Below, one piece after another: positions 16,727-25,873 of a stretch of DNA of 35,870 nt; within the stretch, counting starts at the first letter, position 1, and every line of letters starts with the position of its first letter. The notes under the pieces are model-generated. The model saw only the letters and a list, made by a program, of their open reading frames with translations, was not told the DNA's origin and did no database searches. This stretch comes from Pseudomonadota bacterium (lineage in GTDB: Bacteria > Pseudomonadota > Alphaproteobacteria > Rhizobiales > Devosiaceae). The position numbers were made by a program, and so were the translations under genes. Location of the stretch: the NCBI GenBank assembly GCA_023433775.1, contig JAEYTY010000021.1:1-35870 (forward strand), written 5' to 3'.

Positions 16727-17572
16727 TTGCTTCTGAACTTCGCTCTTGTCGCTATTCTTTCTATCGGACCCGTCGGCCTTCCGGCGGAAATGCCGCGTTT
16801 CTCGCCTGAAACAACGCGCCTGTCCCATTTCACAGACTTAAAGACAAGTACAGCCCCGAGCACCCTCCCCGCCGTCACGCCTGCTATGACGCCGACGCCA
16901 AAGCCCTCGGCCTTAGCCCCCAAGGCTAATCTGGGCGTCTTTGCCTCCGTCGCCATTTCCGCCGCGAAGCTTCCCTCCGCCGCCACGTGGCGCGACGCGC
17001 GTACCACCGATTACACTTCCCTGTTCAGTGAGGATTGCGCGGCCTCCGGCCTTGCCGGCTGCGACACAAGCTTTTCAGAAAAAATCCGCGGCCTTAGCGC
17101 CCGGACGGCCGGCCTTTCCGACCGGACCATGCTGGACATGGTCAACCGCACTGTGAACGCCGCCATGACCTACCGCTCCGACGCAGCCATCTGGGGCAAG
17201 AGCGATTATTGGGCGAGCCCCGTCGAAATGGCCATGAAGGGTGCGGGCGACTGCGAAGATTTCGCCATCGCCAAATACTGGGCCCTGCGCGGCCTCGGCC
17301 TTGCCGATGATCAGTTGCAGATGGTGGTGCTCCAGGATACGCGCCGCCAGCTCTTCCACGCCGTGCTTGTCGTCCACACAGCTTCGGGCGCCTATGTGCT
17401 CGACAACGTCACCAACAATCTGCGCCTCGACACGGCCTATGCCCAATATCAGCCGATCATGAGCTTCGCCGGCGACAAGAGCTATATCCACGGCTTCGCG
17501 GCCGGCACCACCGCCCTTGCCGCCATGCCCAAGGACCTCGCCTCCGTCACCCCCGGCGCCAGTGCCCAATAA
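16727..17572 (+). CDS. lapG: LapG-type periplasmic cysteine protease (transglutaminase-like, BTLCP)
   Basis: A bacterial transglutaminase-like cysteine proteinase. With residue numbers from the longest open frame (16670), the catalytic triad is C195 in GAGDCEDFAIAKYW, H230 in LFHAVLVV and D245 in YVLDNVTNN; the acidic residues beside the Cys match the Ca2+ site of LapG. LapG cuts a di-alanine near the N-terminus of LapA-type adhesins and frees them from the cell surface. No ATG fits. The TTG at 16727 is chosen because GGGAGG lies 5 nt upstream and it opens on a signal-peptide-like stretch (LLNFALVAILSIGPVGLPA), giving 281 residues; a Pro/Thr-rich linker precedes the enzyme domain. It converges with the giant adhesin gene, its likely substrate, and diverges from the degenerate GGDEF gene. 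Confidence 0.88.
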   Translation: MLLNFALVAILSIGPVGLPAEMPRFSPETTRLSHFTDLKTSTAPSTLPAVTPAMTPTPKPSALAPKANLGVFASVAISAAKLPSAATWRDARTTDYTSLFSEDCAASGLAGCDTSFSEKIRGLSARTAGLSDRTMLDMVNRTVNAAMTYRSDAAIWGKSDYWASPVEMAMKGAGDCEDFAIAKYWALRGLGLADDQLQMVVLQDTRRQLFHAVLVVHTASGAYVLDNVTNNLRLDTAYAQYQPIMSFAGDKSYIHGFAAGTTALAAMPKDLASVTPGASAQ

Positions 17573-17599
17573 AAAACGGCCCGCCGTGATGGCGGGCCG
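17571..17599 (-). terminator. Rho-independent terminator of the adhesin gene
   Basis: CGGCCCGCC (17577-17585) pairs with GGCGGGCCG (17591-17599) around a 5-nt loop. The A6 run at 17571-17576 supplies a U-tract on the minus strand directly after the stem, so it ends the adhesin transcript. The A-run overlaps the stop codon of the convergent lapG-like gene. Confidence 0.85.
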
Positions 17600-17623
17600 C
17601 TCAAAAGCGCTATCAGCAATGCA

Positions 17624-20600
17624 TCAGATATTGTGATGCACGCCGTCGATCAGCACGCGGATATCGTTATCCGACGTAAGCGTCAGGTTCTCGACAACGA
17701 CGACGTCTACCCAGCTTCCGGACTGATTCACCTGCAATAGGGCATTGGCACCTTGCTGAACAGCCTGCACTTTGCTGGCAAAGTTACCTGCAGTCACCCC
17801 GCTAAGCAGGTCCGACAGATCCACCACATCCTCGCTTCCACTACCGAAAACGTAGTCCTTGATCGTATCGACATCGGCGACGCCAGCCTCCTTGAAGACA
17901 AAGGTATCTCGACCCTCGCCACCAAACAGCGTGTCGTTTCCGGCACCACCCGTTAGCCTGTCGTTTCCAATCCCGCCCCAAAGGATGTCATTGCCATCAC
18001 CGCCGGTGAGAATGTCATTTCCGCCATGGCCATAGATGACATCGTCTCCAGCAGATCCTGTGATCTTGTCACTTCCACCAGCGCCTTCAATACTGGCAAT
18101 GTCAGTCAGCGTCGTGCCGGTAAAGTCCCAATCCTGATGATTGCTGTCGGTTCCAACGATCCTCACATTCGAGTGACCGTCGGCCGATATAACATCGACA
18201 GATTTGTCGCCTGAATAAACGCCGCCAATACCGATATTGGTATTATCGGAGTCGGCTATAGCAGTATGTATGGCAGCAGCCGTATTGCCATTGAAGCCAT
18301 CAAAGCCGTTCCCGGTGCCTGAATACATCAAACGCGTGTCTTGCGATCCCAGATGGAAAGTATCGTTCGCGGCACCGCCGCGATATGCCTGAACGTGATC
18401 CGGATCACCGACGTTAGAAGTATAGAACGTATCGGTGGACGTCGCGCCCCCGCCTCTGACTTCATTTATGCCAACGAGTCTGGTATCGCGAAGGTCCAGT
18501 GTATTATGAGCATTCGTGGCGCCAGCAAGATTAACGCCAGCAAAACCGCCTGCCGTTATCTCTTCAATGCCGCTGAGGGCCCGTGCAGCTATTAGCGTAT
18601 TGGCACCCGTTGCAACGATGCGATCGTACCCATCCCCACCGGAGTCTCTGAATTCATCGCCATACTCACTGGTATTATCATTCGGTCCCACCAGATAGGT
18701 GTCACTACCTTCGCCGCCATCCATCTTGTCCCAGCCCGTGCCGCCGACAAGAATGTCGTCATTATTGCCACCGGTAATCCTGTCGTCACCGCCGAGACCA
18801 AAAATGGTCCAAGCTTCGTTAGCCTGCGACGGTTTGCCCGCGAGAACATTTAGTTCCGGCCTGTGTGATGGATTGCCGGATTCATGGTTGGACGTGCCGG
18901 TCCAAATATTCGTTGAAATCGGAATATCCACATCGCCAATGCGGACCTGAACTTTTAGGCTCTCAAAATTAGTTGAGCTGAATGTCAGGTTCTCGGCATT
19001 AACGCTTCCATTTCCGTTGTTGGCAGCAAGCTGGGCAAGCTGCCCCATCAAGTTTGCGTTCTGCAGTTGAGCCTCGGTGATGGTTACCACCAGCGCATCA
19101 ACTCCATCGCCACCATTATACCTGATGCTTCCTACAGTATTTGTTGAGGCATATACGGTATCATTCCCGCCACCGCTCTCAACATGGAAATGTTTGACGA
19201 CTATGCGCGAAAAATCGAGACTATCGTCATCAGACGTCGCTACGATTTTGTTTCGGCCCTGAGTGGTGTCACCGCCATCCAGCTCTTCAATGGACTTTAT
19301 ATTCGTCAGCCCGTTGAGAACATGCAGGGTATCATATGACCAGCCACCGACAATTTTATCGTAGCCGCTTCCGCCGTCGTAACTATCGAAGCCGCTGTCC
19401 TCACCGGTACTGAGATAAAACCTGTCATTTAGATTGCCCCCAACAAGCGTGTCATCCCCAAGTCCGCCACGAATGTGGTTTTTGGAGGTCTCATGCCCGA
19501 TAATCTCATCGTTACCAGTGCCGCCATCAATCACGAAATCTACAAGCTTTATATTCTTGCCTGACGCGCTACTGAAATCGAGCACATCGTCGCCGCTTGT
19601 ACCCTTAATGCTATTGTATGCGGGCTGACCATCACCGCCATTGATCTCTTCAATTCCATTAAGGTTCGAGAGATCGCTCGCCACGTGCAGCACGTCATAA
19701 GATCCGCCGCCCCGGATCACATCATAACCGGCACCACCGTCGTACTGGTCGAGACCGTTATTATCGCCTGAACCTCCAGTAACGAGATGGAACAAATCGT
19801 CACCATCGCCGCCGTTGAGGGTGTCATTGCCAGCCCTGCCGACAAAGACGTTGGCGCCGTCATTGCCATTGATCACATTGGCTTCGCCATTGCCCTCGAC
19901 CCTGAACGGCGCGGCACCCAGCAAACTCATATTCAACACGCCCGCACCGAGCGTCAGCATGATCCCCGTATTTTGCGCAGCGCCCTCAATGCTAAGGTTC
20001 TCTTTGGTAATCGTCGCCGCAACAGAGCGATAGCTCGGTTCCACGATTCTGATGGTCATGCCAGCCAGAGTTGTTGCAGCATCGTTCGCGGCCTGAATTG
20101 AAGTGTAACTATTTGCATATGTGCTTCCGTTCCAAACCTCAACCGGCCCCTCTGCACTTCCGTGCACAGTGATTGTTATCGTCTGTTCGGTATAGGCGCC
20201 GCGGCTGTCAGCGAGGCGAACGGTGAAACTCTCGGTCGCCGCTTCACCCAAGCCAAGAACGTTGGCCTTCGCCTGATCCAAAACGTAAGTCCATTTGCCG
20301 CCTTGATTGATCGAGAACGCGCCATATAGGCCGCTCGACGGACCGCTCACCGACCAGTGGTCATTGGCAGGCGTATCGTCGGGATCAGAGTCCGAATAAA
20401 CCAGCTGCCCATCAATGCTCGTCGAGCCGACCAAAACGTGGCTGGCGTTGAAACCAGCATCATATGCCTCGCCGGTCAAATCTCCGCCGCTGATCACCGG
20501 CGCATCATTGATGCCGGTTGCAGTCAGCGTCAGGGTAAACGTATCAACGGCGTCAAATTCGTCCTTAACAGTGACGGTCACCGTTTCCGTCGCAGGCTCG

Positions 20601-23600
20601 CCGGGGGCAAGTGCCTGCAGAGCGGGCCGTGAATGATCAAGCGTGTAACTCCATTCACCCGTAGAGGCGTCAATCACGAACCGCCCGAACACGCCCGCTG
20701 ACGCCGACCATTGGAGCAGCACATTTGTAGGCTGATCGACATCTTCGGCCGTGAACTTGCCAGCCTGCGCAGGCGCATAGCCGTGAAGCTGGTCCCAGGC
20801 GAGCGCGTTGTTGACGCTGCCTTCATTGCCGCTATAGGCCGGGCGGGTCAGCAGAATTGGATCGACCGACGCGATAAGCGCCTTAAGGTCGGAGAGCAAC
20901 TGGCCGCTGAACCGGCTTGCCATATCGATGGCGTTAAAATTGCCGAGCAGATTGTCGTGCAGGCTTTGCACGCGGTCAGGGTTAGCGTCGGCATCCGAGC
21001 CGTCAATCGTGAACTTGGCAACGATATCAAGAAGTGGTGGATTGCCTGCCTTAAGGTATTTTGCGTACTCGACGCCGAGCCTGACGAGCAGTTCGTTCGC
21101 CGGAGTCGCGTAGTAACCTGCGTCGTTGTAGTTTGCGTTGAGATTGTCCCAGACATAGACAATCGCATTGGCGAGTGTGTCTGGCTGGCCTGCGGTGGTC
21201 AAAGCGCTCGCCACATTCGACAAGACAGTCGCCATATCCGCTGGATTGTCTGCCATTGCGGTCTTAATGGTGTTGCCAAGATCGACAATGCCCTTGAGAT
21301 CGCCTTTTCCGGTGGTAGCATCGATATTTTCGTCAGCCTCGACAACCCCCCCGATCCCGCTGGAAACATACGTTTCGCTTGTTGTTCCTTTGATCACCGG
21401 CCCATCATTGGTGCCGTTGATCTCAACGGAAATGTCATGGCTGGCCGTGCCATCAAATGACGTCACTGTCAGGGTATCAAACGCTTTCTGGCCCTGGACT
21501 AGGCCCTGGGTTGTCCCACGGCTGTTGTCCAATTCATAGCTCCAAACACCAGTCGCAGCATTGAACTCGAATGTGCCATAGGTCCCGTTGAGGCTGGACG
21601 CTGCGGGTGCGCGGAACACGGCTTCGCCCGTATCCACATCGGTCACGAACAGTTTGCCCGAGGCAACGGTATCGCCTGCAGTCCCGTTGGCTATGCCACC
21701 GGCCTCGATGACAGAACGGTCATCCGCGACATCAACACTTATGCTTGCGGCGTCGTTCCTGCCAATAATCTCGGCTGTCACGATCCGCGACGACACGGCA
21801 CCCGAGGCATCCTTCACCTCAACCCGGTAAGTCTGCGTGATCTTCTGACCAGCTGCCAGATAGTCGATCGAAGACGAAACGACCGCCAGATTCCACTTCA
21901 GCGACCCGTTGTCGAGCGCACCATTGTTCGGCGAGTTTTCGATCCAGGCCGTGAACGTCCCGACGAAAGCATTCGAGTCATTCGCATCGTAGTCGCTGGC
22001 CAGTTTGGTCACGACCGCACTATGCGTGTCGCCTGCATCGACATCGGAGAACCGGAACGATCCGCCCTTGTTCAACACCGACGAAGACCCGGTCACATTT
22101 GCCGTCTCATACAGATCAGCAATCGTCGCAGACCATTCGATCACCGGACCATCATTAGTGCCGTTGATTGTGAAGCTGATCTCTTTGGAAGTGCCGTCGA
22201 CGCTCCTGACCAAAAAGGTCTCGATGCGCTTGTCATTGGCGCCCAGATACTGAACCGCGGCATTGGCGATTGTGTAGATATAGGCGCCACTGGACTGCAG
22301 AACCAACGTTCCAAGGTTTGCCGTTACATTTGAGACACTGGTGCTGAATTGGGACTGATTAATATCCACGTCGTGAACTGCAATCGTACCTTCAGCAACC
22401 AGATTGCCACTGGCAACATTCTGGTCCTCAGTCAATGCAGTAACCGTAGCTTCGCCAATCTGGGCGCCGTCATTGGTGCCCTTGATGCGAATCTCGACGT
22501 TTTGGGTATCGAATCCGCCATTGCTGTCCGACACCCGCACGACATAGGTAATCGTTCCTTCCCAACCGCCCGGCATAAAATCAAAATTGGCTTCAGGCGA
22601 CGTAAAGGACCAGAAGATCTTGCCCGTCGTCGTGCTGGCGGTGTCGATCGGGGTGCTAGCCAGCTGGAAGAAGCTGAGAAGCTGTACCTCCGTGAAGCGG
22701 GTGTTAAAGCCCGACCCGATGGCGCTCGCCGACACGACACTGGCCGACAAAACGTCCGTCACGTCAACATCAGAAGCCGTCAACGAACCAGAAGCGGAGA
22801 TCGTAGCCGCCTCATTGATCCAGCCCGTACGGGCCACATCATCCGCTTCCACCGTAATCGCCGGCGCGTCATTTGTGCCACTAATGGTGATGGTCACTGT
22901 GGCCGTCGCCGTTGCGTTTTGCCCGTCAGTCACCGTAACTGCGAAAGTCTCTGTGGCTTTCTCATCTTGCGCCAGCTTGTTCGCCGCGCCTTGGTCGAGA
23001 ACGTAGGTCCATTCGCCACTGCCAGCATTGATCTCGAAACGACCATAGGCACTCGTTGCATTGCCTGAATAGGTAAGGACGTCACCCGCGTCGGCATCTG
23101 TAGCAATTATCTTTCCGCTGGCGCGTGCCACAAGCCCATTACTGGCATCATAAATTTCGCCGGTACGATAGCCGCCGCCGCTGCCCGCAATCTCGTTGCC
23201 ATCATAGGCCTGACGCAACAGCAGAGCATCAGTGGCAGGGGCAATGACGCCATCCACGCCGTCAACAAGTGCCCGGAGCTCGGCCAGCAGGTCGCCCGTA
23301 AAACGCCCGTTCAGCACATTGCCGTTCAGGTTGCCGAGCAGGTTGTCATGCAGTGACTGCAACCGGTCGGGAAATTCACCAGCGTCATTTTTGTCCGCCG
23401 TGTATTTCGCGATGATATCGGTCAGCGGTCCAATCTTGCCTTCGGCCAACAATTTGGCATAGGCGACACCCAGGCGCACGAAAGCTTCATTGACGGCAGT
23501 TACCTGCTCCGGCGCTGCACCAACATACAGACCGTCGAGGTGTCGCCACATCACAGCGATAGCCACGTCATCGGCGCCGTCGATGCCGGGCACACCAAGT

Positions 23601-25873
23601 AAGGATTGATAGGCCGTATCGAATTGAGCTGCTCCAGTACCGATGCGGAGGACCGCCAACTTGCCGGCGACTGACGTGAGGTCAAAGCTATGCGACAGCG
23701 CACCAGCAGGGCCGGCGCCCATGACGTCGGCAATGGCACCGCTTTCAACAACGCTACCGGTCAAATCGGATTCGACAATATTGATCACCGGCCCATCATT
23801 GGTGCCGCGCAGCGTGATCGTGATGTCGCGGGTAAAGCTGGCGCGCTCGGGATCGGTGATGGTCACCGTGTAGGTTAGCCGAACACGGTCGCCATTGTTG
23901 AGGAAGTCCAGCTCACCATTGGGCGCATTGAACGTCCAGTCGGTATTGAGCAGATTGGTGATCCCCGAACTGCCGGTCACAGCACCAAGCTGCAACCAGT
24001 CCGCAGGATCGAGAGCGGCAATGGCCCCGGCCTGGTTCCCCGAGATATTGGTAACGCTCGGCATCCCGAGGCTGATCGTGTAGTCGTTACCAGCATAGCC
24101 CAGGTCAACGTCCTGGAACGCAATATTGCCCGTCGCGCTGACCGCGCCAACGTCCTCGCGCACCGAACCAGTGGTGTCCGAGAGCAGCGCAACCGCATAG
24201 GGACGGTCATTGGTGCCATGCACCATGATCGTCAGGCTCGCCTGGGCAAAGCCCCCATTGCCATCCGAGACCGTATAGGTGAACACCTCCTCAAGGCTCT
24301 GACCCTGGCGAAGACCAAAGGTGTCCGGATCCAAGTTGTTGAGCACATAGGCATAGCCGCCGTTAGCGCCAAGCGTCAGCACTCCATAGGTGCCGCTCTT
24401 GACAAAGGCGCCCAGAACCTGGCTGCCACCGTCCAACCCGGTCACGCTCAGCGCATCGTTCTCGACATCGCTGTCATTGGACAACACATTGCCCATCGCC
24501 AAAGCATCGCCGGAGGTCGACGTGTTCCCGTCAGGAACGACGCCAGCCTCCGTCACTTCATTGGTTTCGCCCAAAACAACAGGCGCGTCGTTCGTACCCT
24601 GGATCGTGATAGTGATGTTCCGGGTAACGCTGTCATTGTCTCCATCGGTGACGGTATAGGGAATAACCAGCGTCAGCGTTTCGTCGGCACCCAAAGCGTC
24701 AAAGGCGGTTCCAAGTGTTACCGTGACCTGAGTTCCATTCAGGGACAGGATGCTAGCGGGATCAAAATCTCCGAATTTGGATTCGACAGGGAAAATTGAC
24801 CCGGCGCCAAAAGATATCGACCCACCATCAGCACCTGGATTGAAATCGACACCCTCGACCAGGTCGATCACAAGCGTCTTATTCTCCGTCATATCCCGAC
24901 TAACATCCCGGGCCTCCGGCATATCATCTTCCACAATCACGCGGATGATGGCATCAGCCGTGCCGCCGCGACCGTCTGAAACGGAAATCGGCAGGTCCAT
25001 GCCCAGCTCGTCCTCACCCGAACCGAGGTGATCAAGCGTCTTGAGCAGATTGACCGTCAGCACCTTGGTGGCCGAGTCGATACTGGCTTCGATGACCATA
25101 TCGGCACCGGCCCAGCCGGTGAGCGATGAGGTCCCCACACCCGTCCAGGTAATGGCCACACCGCCCGACGACATCGCCAGAAGCGGCTGCCCGAAGGTAA
25201 AGGTCAGCGGATCGCCATTCGGGTCGATCACATCGAGGGTAAAGCTATATGTCGTCTGGTCGGTTTTGTCGGCGCTGCCGGTGCCGTCCGCATTGGCGCC
25301 CAGAAAACCTTCTTCCGACAGCCGCACGCTGAAAATGCGGGGCAATCCGAAAATCGGCGCCAGATTGGGGAGATATTCGTCCCGCTCGCCCGGACCGCCG
25401 ATTTCATTGGCAGGATCGTCACTCAGCAGACCGCCAAATTCGATTCCATCACCGATGGAGCCAACGGGCCGGCTGAAATCAGCGCCCGAGCTCCGTGGGC
25501 CACCCGCTTCGGGACCAGCCGCCGCTTCAATGCCATTGGCCTCAAACAGCGCCGCAACGGCGATCGGCGGCAGCTCGACAGCGCCGATGAAAATCGTCAG
25601 CCCCTCGATCGCACCATTGGGCACAACGATGACCGAGCCGTCAGGCTGGACGAATTCGAGATTGGCGCCATTGACGCGCGGGGAGTCGATGTCGGTGCCT
25701 TCGGGCAGCCGCAGGATCGTCCCTTCAACTTCGATGATTGTTTCCGTCGGCTGCTGGGGCACTTCGGCCACCGCTTCAGCCTGCGCAATCTGCACGCCCC
25801 CTTCCTGCGCGGGGGTGCCGGCGGCAGTAATTTCGGACGGAGGAGCAACGGGAGTGTCAGTGCGGAGAGCCAT
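17624..25873 (-). CDS. Giant type I-secreted RTX/VCBS adhesin, LapA/BapA-like
   Basis: A 2,749-residue surface adhesin. There is no Sec signal. Residues about 45-115 form a retention-like module (IIEVEGTILRLPEGT, PDGSVIVVPNGAIEGL), followed by a di-alanine stretch EAAAGPEAGG (116-125), the kind of site LapG proteases cut; TAAG also occurs at 16-19. From about 425 to 1800 come nine VCBS/cadherin-like repeats ending in GTND-type motifs (some read GRND or GIND). Two of them hold related helical inserts (about 710-900 and 1510-1695). A short beta-helix-like stretch follows (about 1905-1970), then scattered RTX nonapeptides (GGDGNDILWGG) that bind Ca2+ outside the cell. The C-terminus, IKDYVFGSGSEDVVDLSDLL onward, is the type I secretion signal region. 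AGGTG precedes the ATG. Exporter genes lie upstream on the same strand. Confidence 0.93.
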   Translation of the reverse strand: MALRTDTPVAPPSEITAAGTPAQEGGVQIAQAEAVAEVPQQPTETIIEVEGTILRLPEGTDIDSPRVNGANLEFVQPDGSVIVVPNGAIEGLTIFIGAVELPPIAVAALFEANGIEAAAGPEAGGPRSSGADFSRPVGSIGDGIEFGGLLSDDPANEIGGPGERDEYLPNLAPIFGLPRIFSVRLSEEGFLGANADGTGSADKTDQTTYSFTLDVIDPNGDPLTFTFGQPLLAMSSGGVAITWTGVGTSSLTGWAGADMVIEASIDSATKVLTVNLLKTLDHLGSGEDELGMDLPISVSDGRGGTADAIIRVIVEDDMPEARDVSRDMTENKTLVIDLVEGVDFNPGADGGSISFGAGSIFPVESKFGDFDPASILSLNGTQVTVTLGTAFDALGADETLTLVIPYTVTDGDNDSVTRNITITIQGTNDAPVVLGETNEVTEAGVVPDGNTSTSGDALAMGNVLSNDSDVENDALSVTGLDGGSQVLGAFVKSGTYGVLTLGANGGYAYVLNNLDPDTFGLRQGQSLEEVFTYTVSDGNGGFAQASLTIMVHGTNDRPYAVALLSDTTGSVREDVGAVSATGNIAFQDVDLGYAGNDYTISLGMPSVTNISGNQAGAIAALDPADWLQLGAVTGSSGITNLLNTDWTFNAPNGELDFLNNGDRVRLTYTVTITDPERASFTRDITITLRGTNDGPVINIVESDLTGSVVESGAIADVMGAGPAGALSHSFDLTSVAGKLAVLRIGTGAAQFDTAYQSLLGVPGIDGADDVAIAVMWRHLDGLYVGAAPEQVTAVNEAFVRLGVAYAKLLAEGKIGPLTDIIAKYTADKNDAGEFPDRLQSLHDNLLGNLNGNVLNGRFTGDLLAELRALVDGVDGVIAPATDALLLRQAYDGNEIAGSGGGYRTGEIYDASNGLVARASGKIIATDADAGDVLTYSGNATSAYGRFEINAGSGEWTYVLDQGAANKLAQDEKATETFAVTVTDGQNATATATVTITISGTNDAPAITVEADDVARTGWINEAATISASGSLTASDVDVTDVLSASVVSASAIGSGFNTRFTEVQLLSFFQLASTPIDTASTTTGKIFWSFTSPEANFDFMPGGWEGTITYVVRVSDSNGGFDTQNVEIRIKGTNDGAQIGEATVTALTEDQNVASGNLVAEGTIAVHDVDINQSQFSTSVSNVTANLGTLVLQSSGAYIYTIANAAVQYLGANDKRIETFLVRSVDGTSKEISFTINGTNDGPVIEWSATIADLYETANVTGSSSVLNKGGSFRFSDVDAGDTHSAVVTKLASDYDANDSNAFVGTFTAWIENSPNNGALDNGSLKWNLAVVSSSIDYLAAGQKITQTYRVEVKDASGAVSSRIVTAEIIGRNDAASISVDVADDRSVIEAGGIANGTAGDTVASGKLFVTDVDTGEAVFRAPAASSLNGTYGTFEFNAATGVWSYELDNSRGTTQGLVQGQKAFDTLTVTSFDGTASHDISVEINGTNDGPVIKGTTSETYVSSGIGGVVEADENIDATTGKGDLKGIVDLGNTIKTAMADNPADMATVLSNVASALTTAGQPDTLANAIVYVWDNLNANYNDAGYYATPANELLVRLGVEYAKYLKAGNPPLLDIVAKFTIDGSDADANPDRVQSLHDNLLGNFNAIDMASRFSGQLLSDLKALIASVDPILLTRPAYSGNEGSVNNALAWDQLHGYAPAQAGKFTAEDVDQPTNVLLQWSASAGVFGRFVIDASTGEWSYTLDHSRPALQALAPGEPATETVTVTVKDEFDAVDTFTLTLTATGINDAPVISGGDLTGEAYDAGFNASHVLVGSTSIDGQLVYSDSDPDDTPANDHWSVSGPSSGLYGAFSINQGGKWTYVLDQAKANVLGLGEAATESFTVRLADSRGAYTEQTITITVHGSAEGPVEVWNGSTYANSYTSIQAANDAATTLAGMTIRIVEPSYRSVAATITKENLSIEGAAQNTGIMLTLGAGVLNMSLLGAAPFRVEGNGEANVINGNDGANVFVGRAGNDTLNGGDGDDLFHLVTGGSGDNNGLDQYDGGAGYDVIRGGGSYDVLHVASDLSNLNGIEEINGGDGQPAYNSIKGTSGDDVLDFSSASGKNIKLVDFVIDGGTGNDEIIGHETSKNHIRGGLGDDTLVGGNLNDRFYLSTGEDSGFDSYDGGSGYDKIVGGWSYDTLHVLNGLTNIKSIEELDGGDTTQGRNKIVATSDDDSLDFSRIVVKHFHVESGGGNDTVYASTNTVGSIRYNGGDGVDALVVTITEAQLQNANLMGQLAQLAANNGNGSVNAENLTFSSTNFESLKVQVRIGDVDIPISTNIWTGTSNHESGNPSHRPELNVLAGKPSQANEAWTIFGLGGDDRITGGNNDDILVGGTGWDKMDGGEGSDTYLVGPNDNTSEYGDEFRDSGGDGYDRIVATGANTLIAARALSGIEEITAGGFAGVNLAGATNAHNTLDLRDTRLVGINEVRGGGATSTDTFYTSNVGDPDHVQAYRGGAANDTFHLGSQDTRLMYSGTGNGFDGFNGNTAAAIHTAIADSDNTNIGIGGVYSGDKSVDVISADGHSNVRIVGTDSNHQDWDFTGTTLTDIASIEGAGGSDKITGSAGDDVIYGHGGNDILTGGDGNDILWGGIGNDRLTGGAGNDTLFGGEGRDTFVFKEAGVADVDTIKDYVFGSGSEDVVDLSDLLSGVTAGNFASKVQAVQQGANALLQVNQSGSWVDVVVVENLTLTSDNDIRVLIDGVHHNI
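17900..19840 (-). repeat. RTX calcium-binding repeat region within the adhesin
   Basis: Clusters of GGxGxDxLx nonapeptide codons occur near 17920-18040, 18730-18790, 19420-19530 and 19800-19840. They are separated by non-canonical stretches containing two related blocks, YDVLHVASDLSNLNGIEEI and YDTLHVLNGLTNIKSIEEL. By eye this part is less GC-rich than the N-terminal half of the same gene. Confidence 0.8.
20490..24610 (-). repeat. Tandem VCBS/cadherin-like repeats within the adhesin
   Basis: Nine repeat ends are marked by GTNDAPV, GTNDRPY, GTNDGPV, GTNDAPA, GTNDGAQ, GTNDGPV, GRNDAAS, GTNDGPV and GINDAPV, near 24590, 24200, 23790, 22865, 22460, 22145, 21750, 21400 and 20500. Spacing is irregular because two repeats carry helical inserts. 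The copies are divergent at DNA level, which argues against a recent amplification. Confidence 0.85.

Noticed and set aside
17900..19840. Repeated DNA that could suggest a CRISPR or satellite array
   Set aside because: The repeats are in-frame RTX codons of irregular spacing within one long open frame.
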